A stretch of 6,275 bases of DNA from Candidatus Bathyarchaeota archaeon (GCA_020348365.1 CP070749.1:674146-680420); one strand, 5' to 3'. Counted from the first letter of the stretch, positions 1-5,728 are shown. Notes: generated from the sequence alone by a model not told the origin. Translations and numbers: made by a program.

Positions 1-1027
1 GATGATCCTGGTTTTCACGCACAAACTCGTGTGTTACCATCTTATCCGTGAAATCTCGTTCCCAAACGTAATAGTCCTTCTCCTCGAATTCTCCAGATTT
101 TTTCCGCTTGTAATAGACAAGAATGTTATCGTCCTTCAGCGGATTGGGAAGGTCAAGGCGTTTGTCTTCCACAAGTCTACCCAGTAAATGTGCGGTCTTT
201 GGAGTGATGACAATCTTTCTACCGTTCTTCCTGGCTACATTATAGAAGCTTCTGAATCTGTCCATGTCCCGGCTGTAGCGAGTTACAAACACAATCTTAT
301 CTGTTGAAGAAACAACATTGTCACTCAGCTTTTTAACCTGCGATTCAGAATAGTTCTTTCGCCTCTCCGCCTCTGCCATCCTGGTGCCTTCACATATCAT
401 GGCCACAGGCTCGGATTCACGTGCGTTTTCCCTGAACTCCTCGGTCATGTCCTTCCTGGGCCCATGAGCCCGGAGATCTCCGGTGTACACGATTGTGCCT
501 TTTGATGTGTGGATTAGGAAGCCGTAGGCGGCTGGAATACTATGATCAACGTGAACTGGCTCCACCGTTACGTCACCGACCTCAATCTTGTCCCCGGTGC
601 GGAACGTTCGATATGGGTGCTCTCCATAATTGCAGAAACTGCTTGTCTTCTCCATCGCCTCCAGAAACAATCTGGTGCCCACGCCGAGATATAGAGGGAT
701 TTCAAGATCCAAAAATGGGATGTGATTCACGTGGTCCACGTGGGCATGAGAGAAGAAGGCAGCATCAATCCTAGGCTTAACATATGGCAGGTTGGTGAAG
801 GCTAATAGTTCTTCACGGTAGACTCCTTTGATTTTTGGCAGTAGATTGAACTCGAAGTAGTCTCCAACACCGTTTATCGTTCTGGGGCTAAGCCAGCCTG
901 TGAAGTAGTCTATGCCAAGAGTGAAAGACTGTCCAAAATCAAGGAAGATTCTTGTCTTCTTGTCTTCCAACAGTATTTTGTTGCCGCCAATCTCGTTCAC
1001 GCCGCCATAAAACGTTAACTTCACCAT
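1..1027 (-). CDS. RNase J-like metallo-beta-lactamase/beta-CASP hydrolase (C-terminus outside window)
   Basis: The open frame runs from ATG at 1027 through the left edge, giving 342 residues without a stop. The N-terminus (GGVNEIGGNKILLE, about residues 8-21) is typical of RNase J/CPSF-type MBL proteins. The zinc signature HAHVDH lies at 94-99, a further metal-ligand region HVDHSIP at 159-165, and the TGD aspartate at 184 in a stretch very like RNase J (GTIVYTGDLRAHG). CEGTR at 212-216 fits beta-CASP motif A with Glu213 as the acidic residue; later motifs are missing because the gene is cut by the window. Known relatives are cytoplasmic zinc-dependent nucleases of RNA turnover; activity on RNA here is inferred. 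GGTGA sits only 2 nt before the ATG, so the GTG codon at 1024, with 5 nt spacing, could be the real start. The opposite-strand frames across this region are shadows. Confidence 0.9.
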   Translation of the reverse strand, partial: MVKLTFYGGVNEIGGNKILLEDKKTRIFLDFGQSFTLGIDYFTGWLSPRTINGVGDYFEFNLLPKIKGVYREELLAFTNLPYVKPRIDAAFFSHAHVDHVNHIPFLDLEIPLYLGVGTRLFLEAMEKTSSFCNYGEHPYRTFRTGDKIEVGDVTVEPVHVDHSIPAAYGFLIHTSKGTIVYTGDLRAHGPRKDMTEEFRENARESEPVAMICEGTRMAEAERRKNYSESQVKKLSDNVVSSTDKIVFVTRYSRDMDRFRSFYNVARKNGRKIVITPKTAHLLGRLVEDKRLDLPNPLKDDNILVYYKRKKSGEFEEKDYYVWERDFTDKMVTHEFVRENQDH

Positions 1028-1127
1028 TTCACCCACAAAACAATCATATGGCAACGCCCACTTTTTTGCTTATGCATTCATGAGAAAAGCCAAAATATGA
1101 ATTCGAACAATAGAAGAATGATGTTCA
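1028..1127. promoter_or_regulatory. Divergent promoter region
   Basis: This 100-bp gap separates two genes read away from each other, so both promoters must lie here or in the gene ends. On the plus strand AAATATG at 1093-1099 is a weak TATA candidate that would start transcription near 1123, giving a nearly leaderless mRNA for the flavoprotein; no Shine-Dalgarno site is visible before 1128. On the minus strand an AT-rich GCATAAGC segment near 1066-1075 would place a start near 1044, about 17 nt before the hydrolase. Both assignments rest on spacing and weak sequence matches. Confidence 0.4.
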
Positions 1128-2069
1128 ATGTATGATGTTGTTGTAGTAGGCGCGGGTCCCGCCGGCTTGACAGCCGTAACAAACACTTCGCTCAGGGGTT
1201 TGAAAAGCCTTGTCATCGAGAAGCAGGAGATTCCGGGGGGCTTACCCAGGATTCTGTACCCGGACAAGATTATAAGAGACCATCCAGGTTTTCCAGTAGG
1301 CATACTTGGTAAGGAGCTCAGTAGAATGCTATTCATGCAAGCCATGAATGCTGGTGCTGAGATCAGGCTGGGTGAAGAAGTTCTGAAGGTGGTGAAGGGA
1401 CAGCATGAGCTCTTGGAGGTGAGGACTGTAGAGGATAAGTATCAGGCAAAGAGGGTTATCATCTGCACAGGAATCTACGATATCCCCCGAAAACTAGAGA
1501 TATTGGAGGATTACGCCGGCGCAAACGTCCACTACAAAATTGAAAGCCCCAGAATATTCGAGAAGAAGAGAGTGTTGATTGTCGGAGGAGGAGACCACGC
1601 GTTTGACACCGCTGTACAGCTCAAAGACATCACAGAAGACATCATAGTTGTCGTGAAGGATAGATACGCGAAGGCAAAGGAGAACACTGTCAAACTAGCA
1701 GAAGAGCTTGGAATCAGAGTGCTCTACAACACGGAGATTGTGAGAATTCTTGAAGACAGACGGGGCAAACTCGATAGAGTCCAAGTAGCCGACAAGGAGA
1801 CCGGTGGAAAGGAGATTCTGACTGTCGATGAGCTTTTCATCGCTATAGGTTTCAAGCCTACTAGACGTTTCCTGGAGGACAACAGTTTCGAACTGCGGGA
1901 GAAAGGAGCAGTCAAGGTGCAAAGGAACCTACAGACGAATATCAAAGGCGTATTCGCAGCTGGAGACGTCACAGGAGAGGTTAGAGTCATAGCAACCGCC
2001 TGCGCCGAAGGCATCGTCGCGGCGGTACACGCTTTCGAAGAGGTAAAAAAGCCATATTGGCTGCGCTAG
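1128..2069 (+). CDS. Thioredoxin-reductase-fold FAD/NAD(P) oxidoreductase, ferredoxin-NADP reductase-like, no CxxC
   Basis: This 313-residue protein has the two-dinucleotide-domain layout and length of the low-molecular-weight thioredoxin reductase family. The FAD site GAGPAG is at 8-13, the NAD(P) Rossmann motif GGGDHA at 153-158, and the C-terminal FAD motif GVFAAGDVTGEVR at 274-286. The CxxC disulfide that defines thioredoxin reductases, expected near residues 130-140, is absent; the only cysteines are 113 and 292. Instead PRKLE followed by VHYKIESP (120-141) resembles the YumC-type ferredoxin/flavodoxin-NADP reductases of the same fold. The HRRxxxR NADPH-phosphate motif is altered to KDRYAKA (177-183), so NADH use is possible. 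The likely role is cytoplasmic electron transfer between a pyridine nucleotide and a ferredoxin or similar partner; the partner is unknown. The start is the first ATG giving an intact FAD motif. The carbamate kinase gene follows after 97 nt with its own promoter. Confidence 0.87.
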   Translation: MYDVVVVGAGPAGLTAVTNTSLRGLKSLVIEKQEIPGGLPRILYPDKIIRDHPGFPVGILGKELSRMLFMQAMNAGAEIRLGEEVLKVVKGQHELLEVRTVEDKYQAKRVIICTGIYDIPRKLEILEDYAGANVHYKIESPRIFEKKRVLIVGGGDHAFDTAVQLKDITEDIIVVVKDRYAKAKENTVKLAEELGIRVLYNTEIVRILEDRRGKLDRVQVADKETGGKEILTVDELFIAIGFKPTRRFLEDNSFELREKGAVKVQRNLQTNIKGVFAAGDVTGEVRVIATACAEGIVAAVHAFEEVKKPYWLR

Positions 2070-2101
2070 TTTGGACATGCATGCAACCGCTGGAAAACAA
2101 C

Positions 2102-2157
2102 AATGTATTTATTTCATCATAACCCGTGTTATCGCTCTCTCTAACTGAATCGGAGGT
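2102..2157 (+). promoter_or_regulatory. TATA-like box and Shine-Dalgarno of carbamate kinase gene
   Basis: GTATTTATTT near 2105-2114 is a plausible archaeal TATA element that would start transcription around 2133. It is followed by GGAGGT at 2152-2157, a full-strength Shine-Dalgarno sequence 9 nt before the ATG at 2167, which fixes the start codon. A separate promoter suggests that the kinase is not simply read through from the flavoprotein gene. Confidence 0.55.
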
Positions 2158-2166
2158 CCAGCAGTA

Positions 2167-3138
2167 ATGGTCAAACGAATTCTGGTTGCTCTCGGTGGCA
2201 ACGCCATAAAGAAAGCAGATGAGAAGGGAAGTTCAGCGGAGCAATTCAGAAACTGCTATGCAACCTGCAAGCTTCTGGCACAGATAGTCAAGACGATGAA
2301 GAAGGGCGACAGACTGATAATAACACATGGCAATGGACCACAAATCGGTAACCTTATGATACAGCAAGAAGAAGTCAAACATCTTGTCCCCGCTCAGACT
2401 ATGGACGTAGTTGGAGCAATGACGCAGGGACAGATTGGCTACATGCTACAGCAAACGCTGATGAATTGCCTGAGAGAAGAGGGAATAGATACGCCGGTAT
2501 GCGCAGTCATAAGTCAGACACTGGTAGACAAGGAAGATCCAGAATTCTTTCATGAAGCCGCCACAAAGCCAGTAGGCAACTTCCTCACAGAAGAAGAAGC
2601 TGTAATGCTCAAAAAGAGAAATCCCGAGTATGTTATAAGAAAGGTTAAACCAGCAGGGGAAAGAATATGGAGGAGAACAGTTCCTTCTCCACATCCGGTG
2701 GCCAACGTTGAGGAAGCGGCCATCAGAAGATTAGTTGACGCTGGTTTCATAGTCATCGCTTCCGGAGGCGGAGGCATACCCGTAATACAGGACGAGCATG
2801 GACGTTACAAGGGTGTCGAGGCAGTAGTAGACAAAGATTTGGCTGGCGAAAGACTCGCTGAAGTCTGCAACGCAAATGTGTTCCTAATTCTAACAGACAT
2901 GGAGAAAGTGAAGCTGAACTTCGGAAAGCCCAACGAGCAGGATGTGGACAAGATGACGGATACAGAAGCGAAAAAGTACCTGGAAGAGGAACATTTTATT
3001 CTAGGAAGCATGGAACCAAAGATTAAAGCATGTATACAATTCCTCGAATCAGGTGGGGAAAAGGCGATAATAACTTCACCTGACAAAACCGTCGAAGCAC
3101 TCGAAGGAAAAACGGGCACGCTCATCTATCGAAATTAA
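2167..3138 (+). CDS. arcC: Carbamate kinase
   Basis: This 323-residue protein has the full length and motif order of carbamate kinases in the amino-acid kinase fold: VALGGNAI at 7-14, HGNGPQIGN at 54-62, KPVGNF at 134-139, RRTVPSPHP at 169-177, ASGGGGIPV at 198-206, VVDKDLA at 220-226 and GSMEPKI at 280-286. The VPSP and DKDLA blocks separate it from glutamate, aspartate and UMP kinases. The family transfers phosphate reversibly between carbamoyl phosphate and ADP, giving ATP, CO2 and ammonia in catabolism, or carbamoyl phosphate in the reverse direction as reported for some hyperthermophilic archaea. It is a soluble cytoplasmic enzyme. No arginine deiminase, ornithine or other transcarbamoylase gene lies in the window, so the source of carbamoyl phosphate cannot be told from context. 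The frame is intact and all core motifs are present. Confidence 0.96.
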   Translation: MVKRILVALGGNAIKKADEKGSSAEQFRNCYATCKLLAQIVKTMKKGDRLIITHGNGPQIGNLMIQQEEVKHLVPAQTMDVVGAMTQGQIGYMLQQTLMNCLREEGIDTPVCAVISQTLVDKEDPEFFHEAATKPVGNFLTEEEAVMLKKRNPEYVIRKVKPAGERIWRRTVPSPHPVANVEEAAIRRLVDAGFIVIASGGGGIPVIQDEHGRYKGVEAVVDKDLAGERLAEVCNANVFLILTDMEKVKLNFGKPNEQDVDKMTDTEAKKYLEEEHFILGSMEPKIKACIQFLESGGEKAIITSPDKTVEALEGKTGTLIYRN

Positions 3139-3210
3139 CATTTAGAGCCAGATCTTCTTCAGCAATCTTCCGAAAAATGCCCCGCGCGTTCTGTTCTTGT
3201 GCATACATAC

Positions 3211-3321
3211 ACACTTCTGAACATTCAATGACGTTCTGCGACGTTCTCGCACGTTCTTTCCACGTTTTTCCTGACGTTCTGAACATCGAAATGACGTTCT
3301 GGCACGTTTTTAGCGTTCTGC
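3211..3321 (+). repeat. Tandem array of eleven ~10-bp units, consensus ACGTTCTG
   Basis: Units begin at 3211, 3221, 3231, 3241, 3251, 3262, 3274, 3283, 3294, 3304 and 3313, with steps of 10, 10, 10, 10, 11, 12, 9, 11, 10 and 9 and a mean of 10.2 bp, about one DNA helical turn. Exact ACGTTCTG occurs at 3231, 3274 and 3294. Variants are ACGTTCTC (3241), ACGTTCTT (3251), ACGTTTTT (3262 and 3304), GCGTTCTG (3313), ACACTTCTG (3211), ACATTCAATG (3221) and ACATCGAAATG (3283). A higher order is visible: units 1-3 resemble units 7-9, offset by about 63 bp, including TTCTGAACAT at 3215 and 3277. An inverted copy, CAGAACGT, lies outside at 3453-3460. It is not a CRISPR array, because there are no unique spacers. 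Function is unknown; a multimeric protein-binding site is one reading. Confidence 0.8.
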
Positions 3322-3327
3322 GCCTCT

Positions 3328-3339
3328 CCAGAGCTCTGG
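3328..3339. repeat. 12-bp perfect palindrome CCAGAGCTCTGG
   Basis: The sequence equals its own reverse complement over 12 bp and starts 7 bp after the end of the phased array. It may be a binding site for a dimeric protein or a chance palindrome. As RNA it lacks a proper loop, and no T-run follows, so it is not called a terminator. Confidence 0.5.
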
Positions 3340-3433
3340 GACCCAGGATTCTGTATTGCCGATGCAGAGTGCGAAAATGATGTTGAAAGAACGGTCTTCC
3401 CTCTCTACCTCCTAAAAGGGTTTCAGCAGCGCC

Positions 3434-3492
3434 TATACCCGCCTACGGAAACCAGAACGTGACAGCACAAGATGCGGGCGCGTGGGGGTATA
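3434..3492. repeat. Inverted repeat TATACCC / GGGTATA
   Basis: Seven-base arms at 3434-3440 and 3486-3492 are exact reverse complements separated by 45 bp. The spacing looks superficially like a tRNA acceptor stem, but the total of 59 nt and the lack of a T-arm rule that out. A structured RNA between the convergent genes is possible but unproven. Confidence 0.4.
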
Positions 3493-3532
3493 AGAAAGGG
3501 GTAGGCCGATCAGCTAGAATTCTGGCCTGCGC

Positions 3533-3548
3533 GGGTACGAACGCACCC
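3533..3548. repeat. Small hairpin at the end of the DUF3795 gene
   Basis: GGGT (3533-3536) and ACCC (3545-3548) can pair around an 8-nt loop, touching the last base of the minus-strand stop codon at 3550-3548. It might help end or stabilise the minus-strand transcript. The 4-bp stem is short and there is no following T-run on either strand. Confidence 0.25.
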
Positions 3549-3889
3549 TACTTGCTTGATTTCCTCTTGATTTCATCAAGTGTTTTCTTTGCTTCAGGGA
3601 CTTGTTCATGAAACTTCTCGATTTTTTCACATTTGTAGTCGATGCAATGGGCGCAGTTTTCAGCTTCTTTCTCTGTTCCGCATTTTCTTATTTCGCAGAC
3701 GCTCCAATGGTTAATGTGCTGTCCATCTGCTGTCAAGCATCCATCGCAGTTGATATCTTCAGGCTTGAATTCGTGGTCGAACGCTTTCGACCAAGCTTCA
3801 GCGACTTCTCTCCTCTTTGTATCGTCGTTCTTTTGTGTCGCTATGAAGGCGTCGCAGTCAGTGCAGGTTATCCCGCAGACTCCAATCAT
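3548..3889 (-). CDS. DUF3795 cysteine-rich protein
   Basis: With the ATG at 3889 the product has 113 residues and opens with GVCGITCTDCDAFIAT, the hallmark N-terminus of DUF3795 proteins. Ten cysteines lie at 5, 9, 12, 48, 51, 65, 70, 79, 82 and 87, including CDGC (48-51) and CAHC (79-82), and suggest zinc or iron-sulfur binding. The family is common in archaea and anaerobic bacteria and has no established function known to me. The frame stays open up to 3964, but that ATG lies upstream of the TATA box at 3937-3944 and cannot be on the transcript. A GTG at 3898 is a real alternative, because GAGAGGT (3910-3904) is 5 nt before it but 14 nt before the ATG. The product is probably cytoplasmic, as no signal peptide or membrane segment is seen. 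The surface-protein gene lies upstream on the same strand but is separated by this gene's own promoter. Confidence 0.88.
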   Translation of the reverse strand: MIGVCGITCTDCDAFIATQKNDDTKRREVAEAWSKAFDHEFKPEDINCDGCLTADGQHINHWSVCEIRKCGTEKEAENCAHCIDYKCEKIEKFHEQVPEAKKTLDEIKRKSSK

Positions 3890-3936
3890 CTTTTCCACGT
3901 AAAACCTCTCCGAGACCAGCAGATAATTGGTCGCTG

Positions 3937-3944
3937 ATATATAA
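3937..3944 (-). promoter_or_regulatory. Strong TATA box of DUF3795 gene
   Basis: Read on the minus strand this is TTATATAT, the best match to the archaeal TATA consensus in the window. It predicts a transcript start near 3915, a leader of about 17-26 nt, and GAGAGGT at 3910-3904 as ribosome-binding site. Its position excludes the longer frame beginning at 3964. Confidence 0.75.
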
Positions 3945-3963
3945 GAGTTGATGCGTGTAAGCA

Positions 3964-3979
3964 TCTATTTGGAAATAGA
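3964..3979. promoter_or_regulatory. Dyad TCTATTT-GG-AAATAGA upstream of DUF3795 promoter
   Basis: Seven-base arms pair perfectly around GG. The dyad ends about 20 bp upstream of the TATA box of the minus-strand DUF3795 gene, a place where an archaeal activator or repressor dimer could bind. It also lies downstream of the surface-protein gene stop at 4029. Its symmetry favours a protein site over a terminator, since a 2-nt loop is too tight for a hairpin without opening a base pair. Confidence 0.4.
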
Positions 3980-4028
3980 GCTAGTGGAACGGGGGAAGAA
4001 GCATCAGTTCTGCAGGTATGCCGTGGTG

Positions 4029-5006
4029 CTATTGCTTGAGTCGTCTTTTGCCGATCATAGCCGCCAGTAGGGTCGCTATCGCGAATAGTGCTAGTATCAG
4101 ATATGATGGGAACTCTGGTATTGCTTCGGTGCCTTCTATCTTGATCACGTGGGTGCTGTGGATGTAGGCGAGGTTGAAGATGTAGTGAGTGCCGTTGTAT
4201 GTTTGAGTGTAATCTACGTCTTCGGTTAGGAGGGAAGCGTTCTTGTAGACTGAGAAATCACCCCAGAGCAGATCATCAGGGATTGAAATGTCGCAGAAGC
4301 CATTTGTGTCAGATGGACCGGTAACGTTGAAGCTGAGCTGCTTGGTGGAGCCGTTGAATTGAAATGCTGAGATGGAGGAATTGCTGTGTATGCTGACTTC
4401 AAGGTCGTATGCGACGAAGACGTGAGTTGTAGGTGTTGCGTGCGTGTTGTCGAAGTAGCCGTGCTGTATATGCGTGGGCATGGTGAAGGCGTCTACGATA
4501 TTGTACTCGCTACCTTGTCCGGAGTCCCATCCGATCAGTTTGGTGTCAGATCCAATGGTTATGGCAGAGTCGCCTGTGCCAATCACCTTGAAGGTCACGT
4601 TAGCCAGCGTACCAGGCCCAGAAGTGACGAAGGGCGGTGGAAAGATGAAGAAGAAGAGGGCTCCAGTCAACCCGAGCTTGCCTTCGGTGTTGTTGAAGTT
4701 TCCAGGCAGGAACGTGGCGGTGGGGTCTTTGTCTGCTGAAATCAGGTCACCGTTGCCGACGTGGATGCCTTCTAGAATCTGGGGGTCGTAGGACAAGGTG
4801 AACTGATAGCTATTGATGTCGTCTCCGGTATAATCTGTCATTATCGATACTGTGAAGTTTTCGTCAGTTGTCAGCGCTAGGTCCATAATTGATGTGGGGT
4901 ATACGTATATAGCGGGGTAATCAACAGCCGCAACCCTCATCACACCCATACCGAGTAGGCTGAGTAGAAGCGGTGCAATCGAAATCAACAATAATCTCTT
5001 TCTCAT
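4029..5006 (-). CDS. Secreted, membrane-anchored cohesin-like surface protein with IPEFPS C-terminus
   Basis: The chosen ATG at 5006 gives 325 residues, because GGTGA at 5016-5012 lies 5 nt before it; the longer frame from 5042 would start upstream of the predicted transcript start. Residues 1-27 form a signal peptide (MRKR, a hydrophobic core, then RVAA). Residues about 32-185 look like a cohesin/carbohydrate-binding-type beta-sandwich, with YQFTLSYDPQILEG (67-80) and GTLANVTFKVIGTGDS (132-147) matching its core strands. A second beta-rich segment (about 195-293) includes FNVTGPSDTNGFCDISIP (226-243) and HSTHVIKIEGT (283-293). IPEFPS (296-301), a membrane helix (302-319) and KRRLKQ form a C-terminal anchor resembling PEF-type sorting signals. 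At least eight N-glycosylation sequons fit an extracellular archaeal protein. It probably binds a ligand or partner protein at the cell surface; the partner is unknown. Confidence 0.85.
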   Translation of the reverse strand: MRKRLLLISIAPLLLSLLGMGVMRVAAVDYPAIYVYPTSIMDLALTTDENFTVSIMTDYTGDDINSYQFTLSYDPQILEGIHVGNGDLISADKDPTATFLPGNFNNTEGKLGLTGALFFFIFPPPFVTSGPGTLANVTFKVIGTGDSAITIGSDTKLIGWDSGQGSEYNIVDAFTMPTHIQHGYFDNTHATPTTHVFVAYDLEVSIHSNSSISAFQFNGSTKQLSFNVTGPSDTNGFCDISIPDDLLWGDFSVYKNASLLTEDVDYTQTYNGTHYIFNLAYIHSTHVIKIEGTEAIPEFPSYLILALFAIATLLAAMIGKRRLKQ

Positions 5007-5149
5007 TTTTTTCACCCGATGGGATACTTTATGTGAGTCCATGAGGCTTAAGAAACTTTCTCTGCATGCAAGGGAACTAGAATACTGATTCTCATTTCAT
5101 AATTGTTAAGAAGCTGGAGATTGAGAATCCTCGTTGGGCGAAAAAATCC
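5007..5149. promoter_or_regulatory. Divergent promoter region with 8-bp inverted repeat
   Basis: On the minus strand GAAAGTTTCTTAAG (about 5061-5048) resembles a BRE/TATA pair and would start transcription near 5027, before the Shine-Dalgarno site of the surface-protein gene. On the plus strand CATAATTG near 5098-5105 is a weaker TATA candidate for the zinc-ribbon gene, with a start near 5126. GATTCTCA (5087-5094) and TGAGAATC (5122-5129) are exact reverse complements with 27 bp between them, flanking the plus-strand TATA candidate, as an operator or looping site might. Confidence 0.45.
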
Positions 5150-5509
5150 ATGACTGATTATATGGATAGAGGATTCAAAAGATTCGGAATAACAATTTCG
5201 AAGCCTATGCTAGCCATAGTCTGTATCATTTTCGGGCTAATGGTCATAGTTTTTCCAAACCTTCTAGTATGGATAGTGGGATTGTTTCTAGTAATTCAAG
5301 GAGCTCTGCTATTAACAGACATCTTCGAACAAGAAAGACCAGTAACTCCCGCGGCCATATCCAATGCTGCATATTGTTCTCAATGTGGAACAGGGAACAC
5401 GGAAGAAGCAGTTTTCTGCAAAGACTGTGGACAAACACTCAAACAAGTAAAGCAAAAGAAAAAGGCAAACAGAGTCAAGAAAGAAAGTAAGCGAAACAAT
5501 ACTGTTTGA
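5150..5509 (+). CDS. Small membrane protein with C-terminal zinc ribbon
   Basis: The protein has 119 residues. After a polar, basic N-terminus (1-18), residues about 19-56 are hydrophobic and probably form two short membrane helices split by the Phe-Pro-Asn turn at 35-37. A linker rich in Pro and Ala leads to a zinc ribbon with CSQC (76-79) and CKDC (90-93), of the common zinc-ribbon type found in archaea. The tail (99-119) is strongly basic, with KQKKKANRVKKESKR, and may touch nucleic acid, phospholipid or ribosomes; this is inference. I do not recognise a named family for the whole protein. No convincing Shine-Dalgarno site precedes 5150; a second ATG is at 5162. The frame is open upstream to a stop at 5078 without an ATG or GTG, and the extension looks protein-like, so the true N-terminus is uncertain. 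It is divergent from the surface-protein gene. Confidence 0.75.
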   Translation: MTDYMDRGFKRFGITISKPMLAIVCIIFGLMVIVFPNLLVWIVGLFLVIQGALLLTDIFEQERPVTPAAISNAAYCSQCGTGNTEEAVFCKDCGQTLKQVKQKKKANRVKKESKRNNTV

Positions 5510-5602
5510 TTCACAGCCTTTTCCGCACTACTGAGGTTACTCTTTCAAACCCACGCACAAGCAGAAATCAAAGGTCTTTCCCGCAACTAGACGCGCGCGT
5601 AA

Positions 5603-5642
5603 GCGTTTGGCACACTTCTGACATTCTAGCAACATTCCAGCC
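5603..5642 (+). repeat. Short ~10-bp phased array related to the 3211-3321 array
   Basis: Four units start at 5603 (GCGTTTGGC), 5612 (ACACTTCTG), 5621 (ACATTCTAG) and 5632 (ACATTCCAG), with steps of 9, 9 and 11 bp. CACACTTCTGACATTC at 5611-5626 matches 3210-3226 with a single missing base, so the two arrays share sequence and not just spacing. Flanking arms TTTGGCAC and GTGCCAAA (5606-5613, 5654-5661) form an inverted repeat around most of it. Confidence 0.55.
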
Positions 5643-5728
5643 AAGTCAAAAGCGTGCCAAATCACAGATAAACTTTCAGCTGCAGCATACCCTATTGGTG
5701 AGTGCGTATCGTCTGCAGTCTCGTCTCG

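Larger units (their letters stand above)
3139..3547. other. Convergent intergenic region, 409 bp, no credible gene
   Basis: This is the gap between the ends of the carbamate kinase gene (plus) and the DUF3795 gene (minus). It holds the phased repeat array (3211-3321), a 12-bp palindrome (3328-3339), a long-range inverted repeat (3434-3492) and a small hairpin (3533-3548). A 67-codon plus-strand frame at 3177-3380 overlaps the array, but the repeat step of about 10 bp is not a multiple of three and the product has low-complexity composition, so it is not called. Because both flanking genes end here, promoter function for either neighbour is unlikely. Confidence 0.7.

Noticed and set aside
493..774. 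93-codon plus-strand frame.
   Set aside because: It is antisense to the hydrolase gene, whose conserved MBL motifs lie in the minus frame.
2078..2085. TGCATGCA palindrome, also at 5063-5070, as a shared operator.
   Set aside because: Only 8 bp, two copies, and at unrelated positions relative to the promoters; chance is sufficient.
3211..3321. CRISPR-like array.
   Set aside because: Units are about 10 bp and adjacent, with no unique spacers of 30-40 bp and no cas genes.
3177..3380. 67-codon plus-strand frame over the repeat array.
   Set aside because: The repeat step is not a multiple of three, there is no ribosome site and no recognisable domain; the frame is open by chance within the repeats.
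3434..3492. Possible tRNA, from 7-bp arms TATACCC/GGGTATA.
   Set aside because: Only 59 nt long, with no T-arm GTTCRA box, anticodon arm or CCA-compatible end.
3602..3937. 111-codon plus-strand frame.
   Set aside because: It is antisense to the DUF3795 gene, whose cysteine pattern identifies the real frame.
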